DNA from: JAUPVL01 sp964512085
Lineage (GTDB): Bacteria > Patescibacteriota > Saccharimonadia > CAILAD01 > BJGX01
DNA length: 21,697 nucleotides
Direction: 5' to 3'
Assembly (NCBI GenBank): GCA_964512085.1
Contig: CAZEIU010000012.1
Span: forward strand, 1 to 21,697
The position numbers and the translations under genes are program-made. Below the pieces are notes generated by a model. It saw only the letters and a list, made by a program, of their open reading frames with translations, was not told the origin of the DNA and did no database searches. Below are positions 1 through 7,818 of the stretch, one piece after another (positions within the stretch are counted from its first letter, which is position 1; every line of letters begins with the position of its first letter).

Positions 1-96
1 AAACTACATAAAATAAAAACTGCTAATCCAGAATCAACTAGCGGTTTGAATGAATCAACAGTATCGAATAACAAAACTAATAACCTACCACAATAA
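1..96 (+). CDS. 3' end of an unknown upstream gene (partial)
   Basis: Frame 1 is open from the window edge to a TAA at 94-96, giving 31 residues rich in Asn, Ser and Thr (ending NNLPQ). The stop lies 12 nt before the bcp start, and the purine-rich stretch between them (aagggag) serves as the bcp ribosome-binding site, so the two are probably cotranscribed. The low-complexity polar tail is typical of a disordered C-terminus. No function can be assigned from this fragment. Confidence 0.5.
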   Translation, partial: KLHKIKTANPESTSGLNESTVSNNKTNNLPQ

Positions 97-108
97 AAGG
101 GAGTAAAG

Positions 109-576
109 ATGACATTACAAATTAGCGATAGTGCACCAGATTTCGACTTACTAGATCAAGATGGTAAAAAACACAGCTTAAATGACTTAAAAGATAAGAC
201 TACGCTAATATACTTTTACCCCAAAGATGAAACCCCTGGTTGTACTCAGCAAGCCTGTAGCCTCAGAGATAACTTTGAAGATCTACAAGCTAAAGGCGTG
301 GATGTAATTGGAGTGAGCAAAGATGAAGTAAAAAGCCATGCTAAGTTTGCCGAAAAACACAATCTACCATTTACAATTTTGTCTGATCCAGATGCTAAAA
401 TGATTGAATCTTACGGAGCCTGGGGAGAGCGCAATATGTATGGCCGAAAATTTATGGGCACAATTCGTTCAGCCGTATTGATTGGTCCAGACCTCAAAAT
501 TCTAGCAGTATGGCCCAAGATTCAACCCCTCAAAACTGTCTCTGAAGTAGAGAAGTGGCTTGAAAATAACCAATAA
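109..576 (+). CDS. bcp: Thioredoxin-dependent peroxiredoxin, Bcp/PrxQ family
   Basis: A 155-residue cytosolic peroxiredoxin that reduces H2O2 and organic hydroperoxides using thioredoxin-type electron donors. The peroxidatic motif DETPGCT puts the reactive cysteine at C45, and a second cysteine five residues on (C50) gives the atypical 2-Cys arrangement of Bcp/PrxQ. The N-terminal APDF and the conserved WGERNMYGRK segment also fit, and the length is normal for the family. The ATG follows a good Shine-Dalgarno (aagggag, about 6 nt spacing). The methyltransferase starts 4 nt after the stop, and sodA and a 2-Cys peroxiredoxin follow, so this opens a redox-defence block. Confidence 0.95.
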   Translation: MTLQISDSAPDFDLLDQDGKKHSLNDLKDKTTLIYFYPKDETPGCTQQACSLRDNFEDLQAKGVDVIGVSKDEVKSHAKFAEKHNLPFTILSDPDAKMIESYGAWGERNMYGRKFMGTIRSAVLIGPDLKILAVWPKIQPLKTVSEVEKWLENNQ

Positions 577-580
577 TTAA

Positions 581-1063
581 ATGATATATATCCTTTGGTT
601 GTTAATTGTAGTAGTGTTACTATTTTGTTTTGTAGCTTTTTTTGGAGCGCCTTATGTGCCAACCTTCTCTAAAGATCTACATCAAATATTTAGTACCATA
701 AAATTAAAAAAACAAGCTAAAGTTATAGACTTAGGTTCGGGCGATGGGCGTATGCTTTTAATCGCCGCCAAAAAAGGCTATCACGCCATAGGCTATGAGC
801 TAAATCCAATATTGTGGGCTGTAAGCAAATGGCGCTTGCGTAAGTACCCCAATGCCAAGGTACGATTAGGTAATTTCTGGAGTGCAGACGTCAAAGATGC
901 AGACCTAGTTTTTTGTTTCTTGGCCACCAAGTATATGCCTCGGTTAGAAAAAAAACTATCAAAAGAAATGAAGCAAGGAAGTTATTTTGTAAGTTACGCG
1001 TTTGAATTACCTAACACAAAAGTGATTAAAAAAACTACCAATACTCATTACTATAAATTTTGA
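581..1063 (+). CDS. Membrane-anchored class I SAM-dependent methyltransferase
   Basis: A 160-residue protein with one N-terminal hydrophobic segment (about residues 3-21), then a short Rossmann-type methyltransferase. VIDLGSGDG (residues 48-56) is the SAM-binding motif I, and YELNP (about 73-77) gives the acidic residue after strand 2. The predicted topology keeps the catalytic part in the cytosol on the inner face of the membrane. The protein is short for a full methyltransferase fold and its substrate is unknown. It starts 4 nt after bcp with no clear Shine-Dalgarno, suggesting translational coupling. The likely sodA -35 element overlaps its stop codon. Confidence 0.75.
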   Translation: MIYILWLLIVVVLLFCFVAFFGAPYVPTFSKDLHQIFSTIKLKKQAKVIDLGSGDGRMLLIAAKKGYHAIGYELNPILWAVSKWRLRKYPNAKVRLGNFWSADVKDADLVFCFLATKYMPRLEKKLSKEMKQGSYFVSYAFELPNTKVIKKTTNTHYYKF

Positions 1064-1089
1064 CGTAACCTATATATATCAGCTAAAAT
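1060..1089 (+). promoter_or_regulatory. Candidate sigma-70-type promoter of sodA
   Basis: TTGACG (1060-1065) and TAAAAT (1084-1089) are separated by 18 bp. Predicted transcription starts near 1096, about 15 nt before the sodA ATG. The -35 overlaps the stop codon of the preceding methyltransferase gene. The call rests on motif match and position only. Confidence 0.5.
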
Positions 1090-1110
1090 AAGAATATTAA
1101 GAAAGTAATT

Positions 1111-1695
1111 ATGCAATTAGAACCAAAACCACTTAAATACAAAAGTTTACCAGGTATATCTGAGCGTCAATTGTCTGAACATCATGATGTTTTATATACC
1201 GGCTATGTAAACAAATACAATGAGATTGTAAAAAAATTAGAATCAGTCGATTTGGAGTCGGCCAACCAGTCTTACTCAGATCTTAGAGAGCTCAATGTAG
1301 AGAAGACTTTTACCCTTAATGGAATAAAGTTACACGAATACTATTTTGACAACATGACCGAAAAACCTAATAAGTGCGATGGCAAAGTATTGGAGCTAAT
1401 TAATAAAAAATGGGGTAGTTTCGATAAGTGGCAAGCAGAGTTCGGTGCTTTAGGCATGGCAGCTAGAGGTTGGGTTGTTATGTCTTATGACGCTGATCTA
1501 AAAACCCTAGATAACTACATATGCGATGCTCATAACCAAGGTGGTATCTGGAACGGTAATACAATACTTGTGATGGATGTGTATGAACATGCTTACTTTT
1601 TAGATTATGCTACGGCAAGAAAAAAATATATTGAAAGCTTTATGACCACTATTGATTGGCATGTGATCAATGAGCGTGTACAGGCAATTATCTGA
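1111..1695 (+). CDS. sodA: Fe/Mn-family superoxide dismutase
   Basis: A 194-residue cytosolic enzyme that dismutates superoxide to O2 and H2O2. The four metal ligands are visible: H24 (in EHHDVLYTGYV), H75 (KLHEYYF), D156 and H160 (DVYEHAY). The position four residues before the second ligand is Gly (G71) rather than the Gln of iron enzymes, and Gln (Q143 in HNQGG) sits at the site used by manganese enzymes. This hints at Mn or cambialistic use, though metal choice cannot be settled from sequence. It has its own candidate promoter (1060-1089). Its H2O2 product would be handled by the adjacent peroxiredoxins. No signal peptide is present. Confidence 0.93.
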   Translation: MQLEPKPLKYKSLPGISERQLSEHHDVLYTGYVNKYNEIVKKLESVDLESANQSYSDLRELNVEKTFTLNGIKLHEYYFDNMTEKPNKCDGKVLELINKKWGSFDKWQAEFGALGMAARGWVVMSYDADLKTLDNYICDAHNQGGIWNGNTILVMDVYEHAYFLDYATARKKYIESFMTTIDWHVINERVQAII

Positions 1696-1735
1696 CAATT
1701 ATAAAAACAACTAATATATCAAAAAGGAGAAATAG

Positions 1736-2263
1736 ATGTTAAGACTTAATCAACCGGCGCCAGAATTTACTCTACCAAGCTATCAAAAAAAACTCAAAGA
1801 CGACTATAAAGAGGTTAGCCTTAGTGACTACAAAGGTAAATGGGTAGTACTATTCTTTTATCCACGTGATTTTACCTTTGTGTGTCCAACCGAAATTCAA
1901 GGTTTTGCCAAACATTATGACGAGTTTAAGAAATTAGACACCGAAATACTAGCTGCGAGCACAGATAGTGTTTACTCACACAAAGCATGGTTTGAGAGAG
2001 ATTTAAAAGATGTAGAGTTTCCTATTTTGGCAGATTCTAGTCATAGCTTAGCCCGCGATTATGAAGTACTCAACGAAACAAACGGCGAAGCCGAGCGAGG
2101 CACGTTTATTGTTGATCCAGATGGTAACTTACGTTATGTGGTAATCTCAGACAGTAATGTTGGACGTAGCGTAGACGAAACTGTTAGGGTAGTCAAAGCG
2201 TTGCAGACAGGCGGCTTATGTCCGGTAGATTGGGAGCCTGGCCAACCCAACTTAAAAAATTAA
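1736..2263 (+). CDS. ahpC: Typical 2-Cys peroxiredoxin (AhpC/TSA family)
   Basis: A 175-residue cytosolic peroxiredoxin that reduces H2O2, alkyl peroxides and probably peroxynitrite. The peroxidatic cysteine is C50 in FTFVCPTE, and the resolving cysteine is C162 in GGLCPVDWEPG, so both halves of the typical 2-Cys mechanism are intact. The start follows a strong Shine-Dalgarno (aaaggag, 6-7 nt spacing). It lies 40 nt after sodA, and a weak promoter (CTGACA 1692-1697, TATATC 1715-1720) may precede it. No ahpF-type reductase is in the window, so the electron donor (probably a thioredoxin system) lies elsewhere. The name AhpC rather than generic Prx is a family-level choice. Confidence 0.93.
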   Translation: MLRLNQPAPEFTLPSYQKKLKDDYKEVSLSDYKGKWVVLFFYPRDFTFVCPTEIQGFAKHYDEFKKLDTEILAASTDSVYSHKAWFERDLKDVEFPILADSSHSLARDYEVLNETNGEAERGTFIVDPDGNLRYVVISDSNVGRSVDETVRVVKALQTGGLCPVDWEPGQPNLKN

Positions 2264-2272
2264 AGGATAAAA

Positions 2273-2980
2273 ATGGAATTCCCTCAGCCAAATCAAAACC
2301 CTCAAGAACACAGTAATAAGTCTGCAAAGTCAGTAGCCGAACAACTTAAGTTTTATAAAATGCTTACAATTATTTTGGGAGGTTTTTCAGTTATTCTTTT
2401 GATAGCAACTTTCTTTTTTGGTGCGAGGGCATTTATTAATGATGATAAGTTGACCGAAGCGACAAAGCAGGGCCAATTACAGGGTGCAACGGCCCAAAAG
2501 ACCATCGATGAAAAAAAATACATCGAAGAAAAAAATAGTGATTTTCGAACATACACAGCGCCTCAAGAAGCCGGAAGCTTTCAGGTAGATATACCAAAGT
2601 CATGGAGCTTGGCAATAACTCAAAACGACTCCACGGCACTATTGTCGGCTCTTTCAATGCCTGACTATGTAGATACCAAGTTAGAAAAATATGCACTAAG
2701 ATTTAGTTTACAAAATAAAAACATCGACACCATCAAAAAGCCCTTAGACAATTTAGCCAAAGAGCCAGATGCTAAAAAAAGAAAAGTATCAAGCGAAGAA
2801 GTTACTATATCTGGCATAAAAGGCGTAAGATACACCGGCCAAATATCTTCTAAAATATCTAATGGCACTCTGATACTTGTTCCCCTAAGAGATAAGACTT
2901 TTTCTATTCAAACCGATGATAATACAACTTATCTAACTGTATTTAATGCGATAGTAAGTAATTTAAAACTTAATCCTTAG
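2273..2980 (+). CDS. Membrane-anchored extracytoplasmic protein, unknown function
   Basis: A 235-residue protein with a polar Gln/Asn/Ser-rich N-terminus, one membrane segment (about residues 30-52), a charged linker, and an extracytoplasmic domain from about residue 80. The stretch GSFQVDIPKSW followed by mixed beta/alpha sequence recalls PsbP-like or lipoprotein-type domains that follow a single membrane anchor in Gram-positive-like bacteria, but the similarity is too weak to assign a function. It starts 9 nt after ahpC with a Shine-Dalgarno (aaagg), so it is probably the last gene of the redox operon. It has no cysteine or heme motif. Membrane anchoring is firm; function is unknown. Confidence 0.75.
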   Translation: MEFPQPNQNPQEHSNKSAKSVAEQLKFYKMLTIILGGFSVILLIATFFFGARAFINDDKLTEATKQGQLQGATAQKTIDEKKYIEEKNSDFRTYTAPQEAGSFQVDIPKSWSLAITQNDSTALLSALSMPDYVDTKLEKYALRFSLQNKNIDTIKKPLDNLAKEPDAKKRKVSSEEVTISGIKGVRYTGQISSKISNGTLILVPLRDKTFSIQTDDNTTYLTVFNAIVSNLKLNP

Positions 2981-3033
2981 CTTATCGTGCTTAAGCTTGC
3001 TTATTATGAGTATAGCAAGATACGCTAGTATAT

Positions 3034-3735
3034 ATGAAAATATTGGAGGGTGAAAACAATAGCAACAGGGCGCTTGGATGTTGGAGTGAAAAAATAGGGC
3101 TCAATAGTACTGTCTTTGCTCTTGCTGAACTTGTTAATACATTGAATTTGGCCTACAATGGCTACACTCAGGAGTTGCAAAAAAAATCTGTCAAAAAACA
3201 AGTTATCGCAACTAAATTAAATAGACTTAATCAAAAATTCAAAAAAGATACCATTTATTTAAACTATCTATATGATATAACTGCAATAAATAATTTAGAA
3301 TACAAAACTATTCAGATTTCGCAGTTAATTCAAAACTTAAATAACACTGACAATAATTTAACTATAAGCTTAGAAAGTGCAAAATCAAAAGATTTGGTTT
3401 TGACCGATGCGATAGCTTTTTGCAAATCAACAAGCTACTTATTTGCTTGTTTTAGTACTAAAAATAAACTCGCCATAAGATTGCGCCGACAAAAAAAATT
3501 GAGCCTACGATTTGCAAACACCGGCAATAAAAAATATTCCGAAGATTTTATAAAACTTATCAATAACTATAATAAAAAAAACCAATATATAAATAAAAAC
3601 AAACTTAATATTGTTGTGGCTAGCTTGTGTATTGAGCTTCTATCGTCATTAAACTGTGGACTTTATTATAATAAAAGTAATGGCTGCATTTATATTGATA
3701 TACCGTTAGCTAAACAAATGAATGTGTTCGAGTAG
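3034..3735 (+). CDS. Degenerate histidine-kinase-like protein (pseudokinase)
   Basis: A 233-residue Lys/Asn-rich soluble protein. By eye it follows a histidine-kinase core. AELVNTL (31-37) aligns with the H-box HELRTPL but has Ala where the phospho-acceptor His should be. YLYDITAINN (78-87) followed by QISQLI matches the end of the second DHp helix and the linker. FANTG (160-164) occupies the place of the ATP-binding DxGxG with Asp replaced by Asn and the second Gly by Lys. LNIVVASLCIELL (191-203) and GCIYIDIPL (217-225) match the closing helix and strand of HATPase domains. No N-box Asn is evident. It sits 13 bp before an intact receiver gene. Kinase activity appears lost; a partner or scaffold role is inferred. 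Assignment of the fold is moderate. Confidence 0.6.
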   Translation: MKILEGENNSNRALGCWSEKIGLNSTVFALAELVNTLNLAYNGYTQELQKKSVKKQVIATKLNRLNQKFKKDTIYLNYLYDITAINNLEYKTIQISQLIQNLNNTDNNLTISLESAKSKDLVLTDAIAFCKSTSYLFACFSTKNKLAIRLRRQKKLSLRFANTGNKKYSEDFIKLINNYNKKNQYINKNKLNIVVASLCIELLSSLNCGLYYNKSNGCIYIDIPLAKQMNVFE

Positions 3736-3748
3736 GTAAATAATTTAA

Positions 3749-4126
3749 ATGAAAAAAACTATAATTATTGTAGAAGATGAGCAACTACTTCTTGATATGT
3801 ATAAGCTCAAATTTAGCAACGAAGGGTTTAAGGTAATTACTAAAACCGAAGCCAAAAGTTGCCTTGATTGGCTCGATAGCCATCACGCAGACTTAGCCCT
3901 TATTGATATCATGTTGCCTAAAATGAATGGCCTGTCACTTATAAAAAATCTTCGCGAAAAACCTCGTCACAATAAAATGAAGATAATTATTCTTACTAAT
4001 CTGTCTGAATCAGATGTAAATTTACATGCTACTGTAAGAGAAAGTCTATCGGTAGACGGATACTTCATAAAATCTAAGATTTCACCTAACCAGTTAGTAA
4101 ATAAAGTAAAAGCACTGTTACAATGA
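3749..4126 (+). CDS. Stand-alone response-regulator receiver protein
   Basis: A 125-residue single-domain receiver (CheY-like) with no output domain. The active site is complete: acidic pair E9/D10, phospho-acceptor D53 (in ALIDIMLP), T83 (ILTN) and K108 (FIKSK). It should accept phosphate and switch conformation, acting through a partner protein rather than DNA. It follows a degenerate histidine-kinase-like gene by 13 bp and overlaps recO by 4 nt (ATGA), indicating translational coupling. The phosphodonor is unclear because its neighbour lacks the catalytic His, so a distant kinase or a small phosphodonor is likely. Confidence 0.9.
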   Translation: MKKTIIIVEDEQLLLDMYKLKFSNEGFKVITKTEAKSCLDWLDSHHADLALIDIMLPKMNGLSLIKNLREKPRHNKMKIIILTNLSESDVNLHATVRESLSVDGYFIKSKISPNQLVNKVKALLQ

Positions 4127-4839
4127 AATACTATTATCTTACTGGTTTTGTTGTAGGTAGAATGTCTCTAGGTGAAGCCGATAGAATTATCACACTGTTT
4201 ACTAAAGAGATTGGCAAAACTAAGGTAGTAGCTAAAGGCATAAGAAAATCAAATGCTAGACTGTCTGGCTATTTAGAGCCTTTTAATGAAATTAATATTA
4301 GGCTTACCAAAGCCAAAAGTTTAGATATTATTATTGGCGCACAAGCCAAAGCTATATTTGATGTCTCTAAACAAAAAGAAAATGGCCTTGTTACCTCATA
4401 TTATATGAATGAGCTCATAGCTCGATTGTTGGCCGAAGACCAAGCTAATATCAAAGTATATAATCTCTACAAAGAGTGTTTGCAGGGAGTGATAGACAAC
4501 ATTAACCCTCGGCTTATAAGACATTATTTTGCTCTTCGTTTCTTGCAAGCCCTAGGCTTAGAACCCGATTTAACATCTGCCAACTCTAGTAGCAATAACT
4601 ATTTTGTCTACGAAAATACCTCCATAGTTAATACACGACCAAACAAGCACTATGGAATACTATCTATTACAACTATTAAGCTATGGCGATTGATTTTAAA
4701 TAACAATCTCGATTCTATAAAAAACATTCAAAATATCATGCCGGCCCTACAAGAAGGTGAGAGGCTAGTTAATAATTATTATGAGTATCATTTCGATTTA
4801 CTGCCAAAGAGTTTAAAAGTTTTTCAAGATAGTGCCTAG
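4123..4839 (+). CDS. recO: DNA repair protein RecO
   Basis: A 238-residue RecO. The family loads RecA onto SSB-coated single-stranded DNA with RecR during gap repair. The N-terminal OB-fold is recognisable (TGFVVGRMSLGEADRIITLF and KGIRKSNARLSGYLEPF), followed by the helical domain with LRFLQALGLEPDL. In many RecO proteins a Cys4 zinc site follows this point; here the equivalent stretch reads TSANSSSNNYF with no cysteines, so metal binding appears lost, as in some other RecO proteins. It overlaps the receiver gene by 4 nt. No recR or recF is in the window. Confidence 0.88.
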   Translation: MKYYYLTGFVVGRMSLGEADRIITLFTKEIGKTKVVAKGIRKSNARLSGYLEPFNEINIRLTKAKSLDIIIGAQAKAIFDVSKQKENGLVTSYYMNELIARLLAEDQANIKVYNLYKECLQGVIDNINPRLIRHYFALRFLQALGLEPDLTSANSSSNNYFVYENTSIVNTRPNKHYGILSITTIKLWRLILNNNLDSIKNIQNIMPALQEGERLVNNYYEYHFDLLPKSLKVFQDSA

Positions 4840-4844
4840 TAAGG

Positions 4845-4850
4845 TATAAT
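4845..4850 (+). promoter_or_regulatory. Consensus -10 element directly upstream of glyS
   Basis: A perfect TATAAT ends 7 nt before the glyS ATG at 4858. Transcription would start at or beside the A of the start codon, giving a leaderless mRNA, and no Shine-Dalgarno lies in range of this start. The -35 (TTTCAA, 4822-4827, 17-bp spacing) is poor. Similar spacing is seen before the metal transporter gene and mraY. Confidence 0.45.
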
Positions 4851-4857
4851 ATTAACT

Positions 4858-6210
4858 ATGAATAAATCAAAAATAACCATGGAAGAGTTAGTAAGCTTTT
4901 GTAAAAGGCGGGGATTTGTTTTTCAAGCCAGTGAAATATATGGTGGCTTAGCCGGTTTTTATGACTTTGGTCCTTATGGTACAGAGCTCAAAAACAATCT
5001 TAAAAGACTCTGGTGGCAAGAAGTGGTATTTAAAAACAAAAATATTACCGGATTGGATAGCGCTATTATTCAAAATCCAAGAGTTTGGGAGGCTTCGGGT
5101 CATACTGAGCAGTTTAGTGACCCTATGGTAGATTGTAAGGCCTGCAAACATCGTTATCGCGCCGACAAATTGGCCAACATCGACAGTACCGATACTAATG
5201 AAATTATCCAGATATTAAATAAAACAAAATGCCCTAATTGTGGAAAGCTAGACTGGACTGAGCCAAAAGCATTTAATCTCCTAGTAGAAGTAGGCCTTGG
5301 TTCTATCGAAAACGAAAAAACAAAAGCCTATCTAAGGGGCGAAACTTGCCAAGGAATATACACTAATTTTGCAAATGTTCGAGAGACTACTCGATCTAAG
5401 TTACCCTTTGGAGTAGGTCAGATTGGTAAAGCATTTCGAAACGAAATTACGCCTAGCGATTTCTTATTTCGTCAGAGAGAATTTGAACAAGCTGAAATGC
5501 AAATGTTTGTTCGGCCCGATGAAGCAGATACTATATTCGAAACCTGGAAAAAGAGTAGAATGGAATGGCTACAGACCTTTTTACAAAAAAATAATCTGCG
5601 TTATCGAGAGCATGGTGAGCATGAACGAGCTCATTATGCCAAGGCTGCATGGGATATTGAATATAACTTTCCGTTCGGTTTTAAAGAGATGGAAGGCATT
5701 CACAATCGAGGAGACTGGGATCTAAGTCGCCATAAAAAATACAGTAAACGTGATCTAGAATACTACGACGAAGCTACAGGTGAAAAGTTTGTGCCTTGGG
5801 TTATTGAAACTTCAATCGGTATCGATAGGTTGTTCTTAGCTACAATTGTTGACGCATATAACGAAGAAGAAGTGAATGGTGAGAAACGGGTTGTGTTGAA
5901 GCTGAATTCTAAACTAGCTCCAGTAAAAGTAGCTATATTGCCGCTCAGTAAGAAGCCAGAACTAAGCAAGTTATCAAACGACATCTTTAGCGATATAGCT
6001 GGAGAATATAATGTGGAGTATGATGAAACGCAATCAATTGGTAAGCGATATCGTCGCCAAGATGAGATAGGTACACCATATTGCGTAACGATTGATTTTG
6101 AGAGTCTAGAAGACAACGCTGTCACCGTCAGAGAAAGAGATACCATGCAACAAGAGCGTATTAAAATTTCTGAGCTCAAAAACTATCTCAATGAGAAACT
6201 CCAAAGTTAA
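4858..6210 (+). CDS. glyS: Glycyl-tRNA synthetase, alpha2 (class II) type
   Basis: A 450-residue class II synthetase that charges tRNA-Gly in the cytosol. It is the single-polypeptide dimeric type, not the alpha2beta2 type of many bacteria. Motif 2 is visible as FRNE (193-196) with RQREFEQAEMQ after it, and motif 3 as SIGIDRLFLA (319-328). Two CxxC pairs (C93/C96 and C125/C128) form a probable zinc insert, and the anticodon-binding domain runs from about 355 to the end (APVKVAILPL onward). There is no Shine-Dalgarno; a TATAAT 7 nt upstream suggests leaderless expression in addition to read-through from recO. It overlaps yvcK by 20 nt. Confidence 0.97.
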   Translation: MNKSKITMEELVSFCKRRGFVFQASEIYGGLAGFYDFGPYGTELKNNLKRLWWQEVVFKNKNITGLDSAIIQNPRVWEASGHTEQFSDPMVDCKACKHRYRADKLANIDSTDTNEIIQILNKTKCPNCGKLDWTEPKAFNLLVEVGLGSIENEKTKAYLRGETCQGIYTNFANVRETTRSKLPFGVGQIGKAFRNEITPSDFLFRQREFEQAEMQMFVRPDEADTIFETWKKSRMEWLQTFLQKNNLRYREHGEHERAHYAKAAWDIEYNFPFGFKEMEGIHNRGDWDLSRHKKYSKRDLEYYDEATGEKFVPWVIETSIGIDRLFLATIVDAYNEEEVNGEKRVVLKLNSKLAPVKVAILPLSKKPELSKLSNDIFSDIAGEYNVEYDETQSIGKRYRRQDEIGTPYCVTIDFESLEDNAVTVRERDTMQQERIKISELKNYLNEKLQS

Positions 6211-7189
6211 TAACCGAAAACTAGTTCTTATTGGCGGAGGAACAGGTAGTTTTACGCTACTAAGAAAGCTCAAAGACTATCCTTTTGATATTACTGCCGT
6301 TGTCAATATGAGCGATGACGGAGGCTCCACAGGCGTGTTGAGAGACGAACTGGGCGTGCTACCGCCGGGTGATATCAGGCAGTGTCTCGTAGCCTTAGCG
6401 GACGAATCTTCGGTACTTAGAGATCTATTTAACTATCGTTTTGAAGAAGGTGGCCTAAAAGGTCATAGTTTTGGCAACCTTTTCTTAAGTGCTCTAGAAA
6501 AAACCTCCAAAGATTTTGGCGAAGCAGTAGCTAAAGCATCCAAAATACTATCTATAAAAGGTAAGGTTTTGCCAGTAACATTAAACGATTCTCACTTAGT
6601 TCTCACAAGTAGTGATGGCGTAAAGATAAGTGGCGAATTTGCGGTGTCTCAGACTAGTTGGAAAAAAGGAAATTTGCCAAATTTAGATTTAGAACCCAAA
6701 AGCCATATCAATCCAAAGGCACAAAAGGCAATAAATGAAGCCGACCTAATCGTAATTGCTCCTGGTCATTTGTACGGCAGCTTAGCACCTGCTTTGCTAG
6801 TAAACGGAGTAGGAAAAGCTCTTAATAAGACCAAGGCCAAAAAAATATTTGTTTGCAATCTGGTCACCAAGCCCGGTCAAACAGATGGCTTTACTGTAGA
6901 GAATTTTGCTAGCGAAATAAATCGCTTTGCCGGATATAACATACTAGACTTTGTGATATATAACTCACAAATACCATCTAATAATTTACTTAAACAATAC
7001 GCCAAAGATGGTGAAAAACCCGTAGTTTGTGCAGGCAATAAAGATCTTAGCTATACGATAATATCGGCCGATCTACTTTCTAGTGAGATTTATAATCAAA
7101 ATAAAGCCGACACCATGATAGAACGCACCCTTATTCGACATGATGGCGACAAGGTGGCTCAACAGATATTAAAAATACTCAAGGCTTAA
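6191..7189 (+). CDS. yvcK: YvcK/CofD-like protein (gluconeogenesis factor family)
   Basis: A 332-residue Rossmann-fold protein of the YvcK/CofD family. The nucleotide-binding loop IGGGTGSF (14-21) and the family signature NMSDDGGSTGVLRDELG (39-55) followed by PPGDIRQC are intact. In characterised homologues YvcK binds UDP-sugars and supports cell shape and envelope synthesis, especially under gluconeogenic growth; it has no proven enzymatic reaction. No usable start lies between this ATG and the nucleotide-binding loop, so the 20-nt overlap with glyS is real. Its TAA overlaps the stop of the convergent transporter gene in a shared TTAA, leaving no room for a terminator. Confidence 0.94.
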   Translation: MRNSKVNNRKLVLIGGGTGSFTLLRKLKDYPFDITAVVNMSDDGGSTGVLRDELGVLPPGDIRQCLVALADESSVLRDLFNYRFEEGGLKGHSFGNLFLSALEKTSKDFGEAVAKASKILSIKGKVLPVTLNDSHLVLTSSDGVKISGEFAVSQTSWKKGNLPNLDLEPKSHINPKAQKAINEADLIVIAPGHLYGSLAPALLVNGVGKALNKTKAKKIFVCNLVTKPGQTDGFTVENFASEINRFAGYNILDFVIYNSQIPSNNLLKQYAKDGEKPVVCAGNKDLSYTIISADLLSSEIYNQNKADTMIERTLIRHDGDKVAQQILKILKA

Positions 7190-7683
7190 ACTTTAAATAT
7201 AATCCCTACTATGAGACCAATTGCTGCGGCTATACCACCAATCGCAAACACTTCTAGTGCTGAACGTATGGGGCTCTTGTGGGTAATCTTGCCCTTAAAC
7301 AGGCCTAATAATATTAAGCCTAAAAGAGCTAGGGCTACACTTACTGGTATGGCTTGCAAGTGGGGCAGTAATAGATACGGAGCCAAAGGTATAATTCCGG
7401 CTAGCACATAACTGATAAAAATAATAAGACCACTTATAAGAGGGCTGGCAGCTACTTTTTCTTTTTCGATATCTTCTTCTGTTTCTTCGCTAATAAATTC
7501 GCTAGCACCCATCGAAGTAGACTCTACGGCAATAATAACTAGGGCGGTCATTAATATTACCTCTTTACTACCGGCTCCTATAGCAATACCAGCCAAAGCT
7601 CCAGTAGTAGACACCAAGCTGTCTTCAATGCCAAAAAATGAACTATGAATGTAGTCGGGTGCGATCTTGCGTCGATGTTTCAT
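7186..7683 (-). CDS. VIT1/CCC1-family Fe/Mn transporter
   Basis: A 165-residue integral membrane protein. The N-terminal GIEDSLVSTTGALAGIA (about 18-34) and the ESTSMGASEFIS segment (54-65) are the hallmark first helix and second-helix/metal-entry region of VIT/CCC1 transporters. A short acidic cytosolic loop (EETEEDIEKEK) follows, where family members bind metal, then three more membrane segments. The family exports Fe2+ or Mn2+ from the cytosol (into the vacuole in eukaryotes). Next to redox-defence genes, a role in limiting free iron is plausible but inferred. It has an extended -10 promoter 6 nt from its ATG and no Shine-Dalgarno. Confidence 0.9.
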   Translation of the reverse strand: MKHRRKIAPDYIHSSFFGIEDSLVSTTGALAGIAIGAGSKEVILMTALVIIAVESTSMGASEFISEETEEDIEKEKVAASPLISGLIIFISYVLAGIIPLAPYLLLPHLQAIPVSVALALLGLILLGLFKGKITHKSPIRSALEVFAIGGIAAAIGLIVGIIFKV

Positions 7684-7689
7684 ATACCA

Positions 7690-7698
7690 AGTATAGCA
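7690..7698 (-). promoter_or_regulatory. Extended -10 promoter of the VIT-type transporter gene
   Basis: On the minus strand TGC is followed by TATACT (7690-7695), an extended -10. Only 6 nt separate it from the ATG at 7683, so the mRNA would be leaderless or nearly so. No good -35 hexamer is seen at 17 bp, which fits extended -10 promoters. Confidence 0.45.
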
Positions 7699-7752
7699 CA
7701 GCTAAAGGGTATTAAATTACCATAAGCATTTCGTACGTTGTTCGCAAAACAC

Positions 7753-7775
7753 AAAAAAATGGCTTCACAAAGCCA
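7753..7775 (-). terminator. Intrinsic terminator reading leftward, between divergent promoters
   Basis: A perfect 6-bp stem TGGCTT/AAGCCA with a 4-nt loop (7760-7775) is followed on the minus strand by seven T residues (7753-7759). It lies upstream of the transporter gene and its start-proximal promoter, so it would stop leftward transcripts coming from the mraZ promoter region. No leftward gene is visible there. It could end an unannotated small RNA or act as an attenuator of a longer transporter transcript. Confidence 0.4.
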
Positions 7776-7818
7776 AAAGAAATTAACTTCATTACAGCAC
7801 AAAGTTAGTTCTAAATAC

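Noticed and set aside
2996..3019. Terminator hairpin after the redox operon (CTTGCT/AGCAAG)
   Set aside because: The stem is present but has a 12-nt loop and no U-tract on either side, so termination is not supported.
5763..6179. Minus-strand 138-codon ORF inside glyS
   Set aside because: Shadow of the strongly conserved GlyRS C-terminal region, with no promoter or ribosome-binding site of its own.
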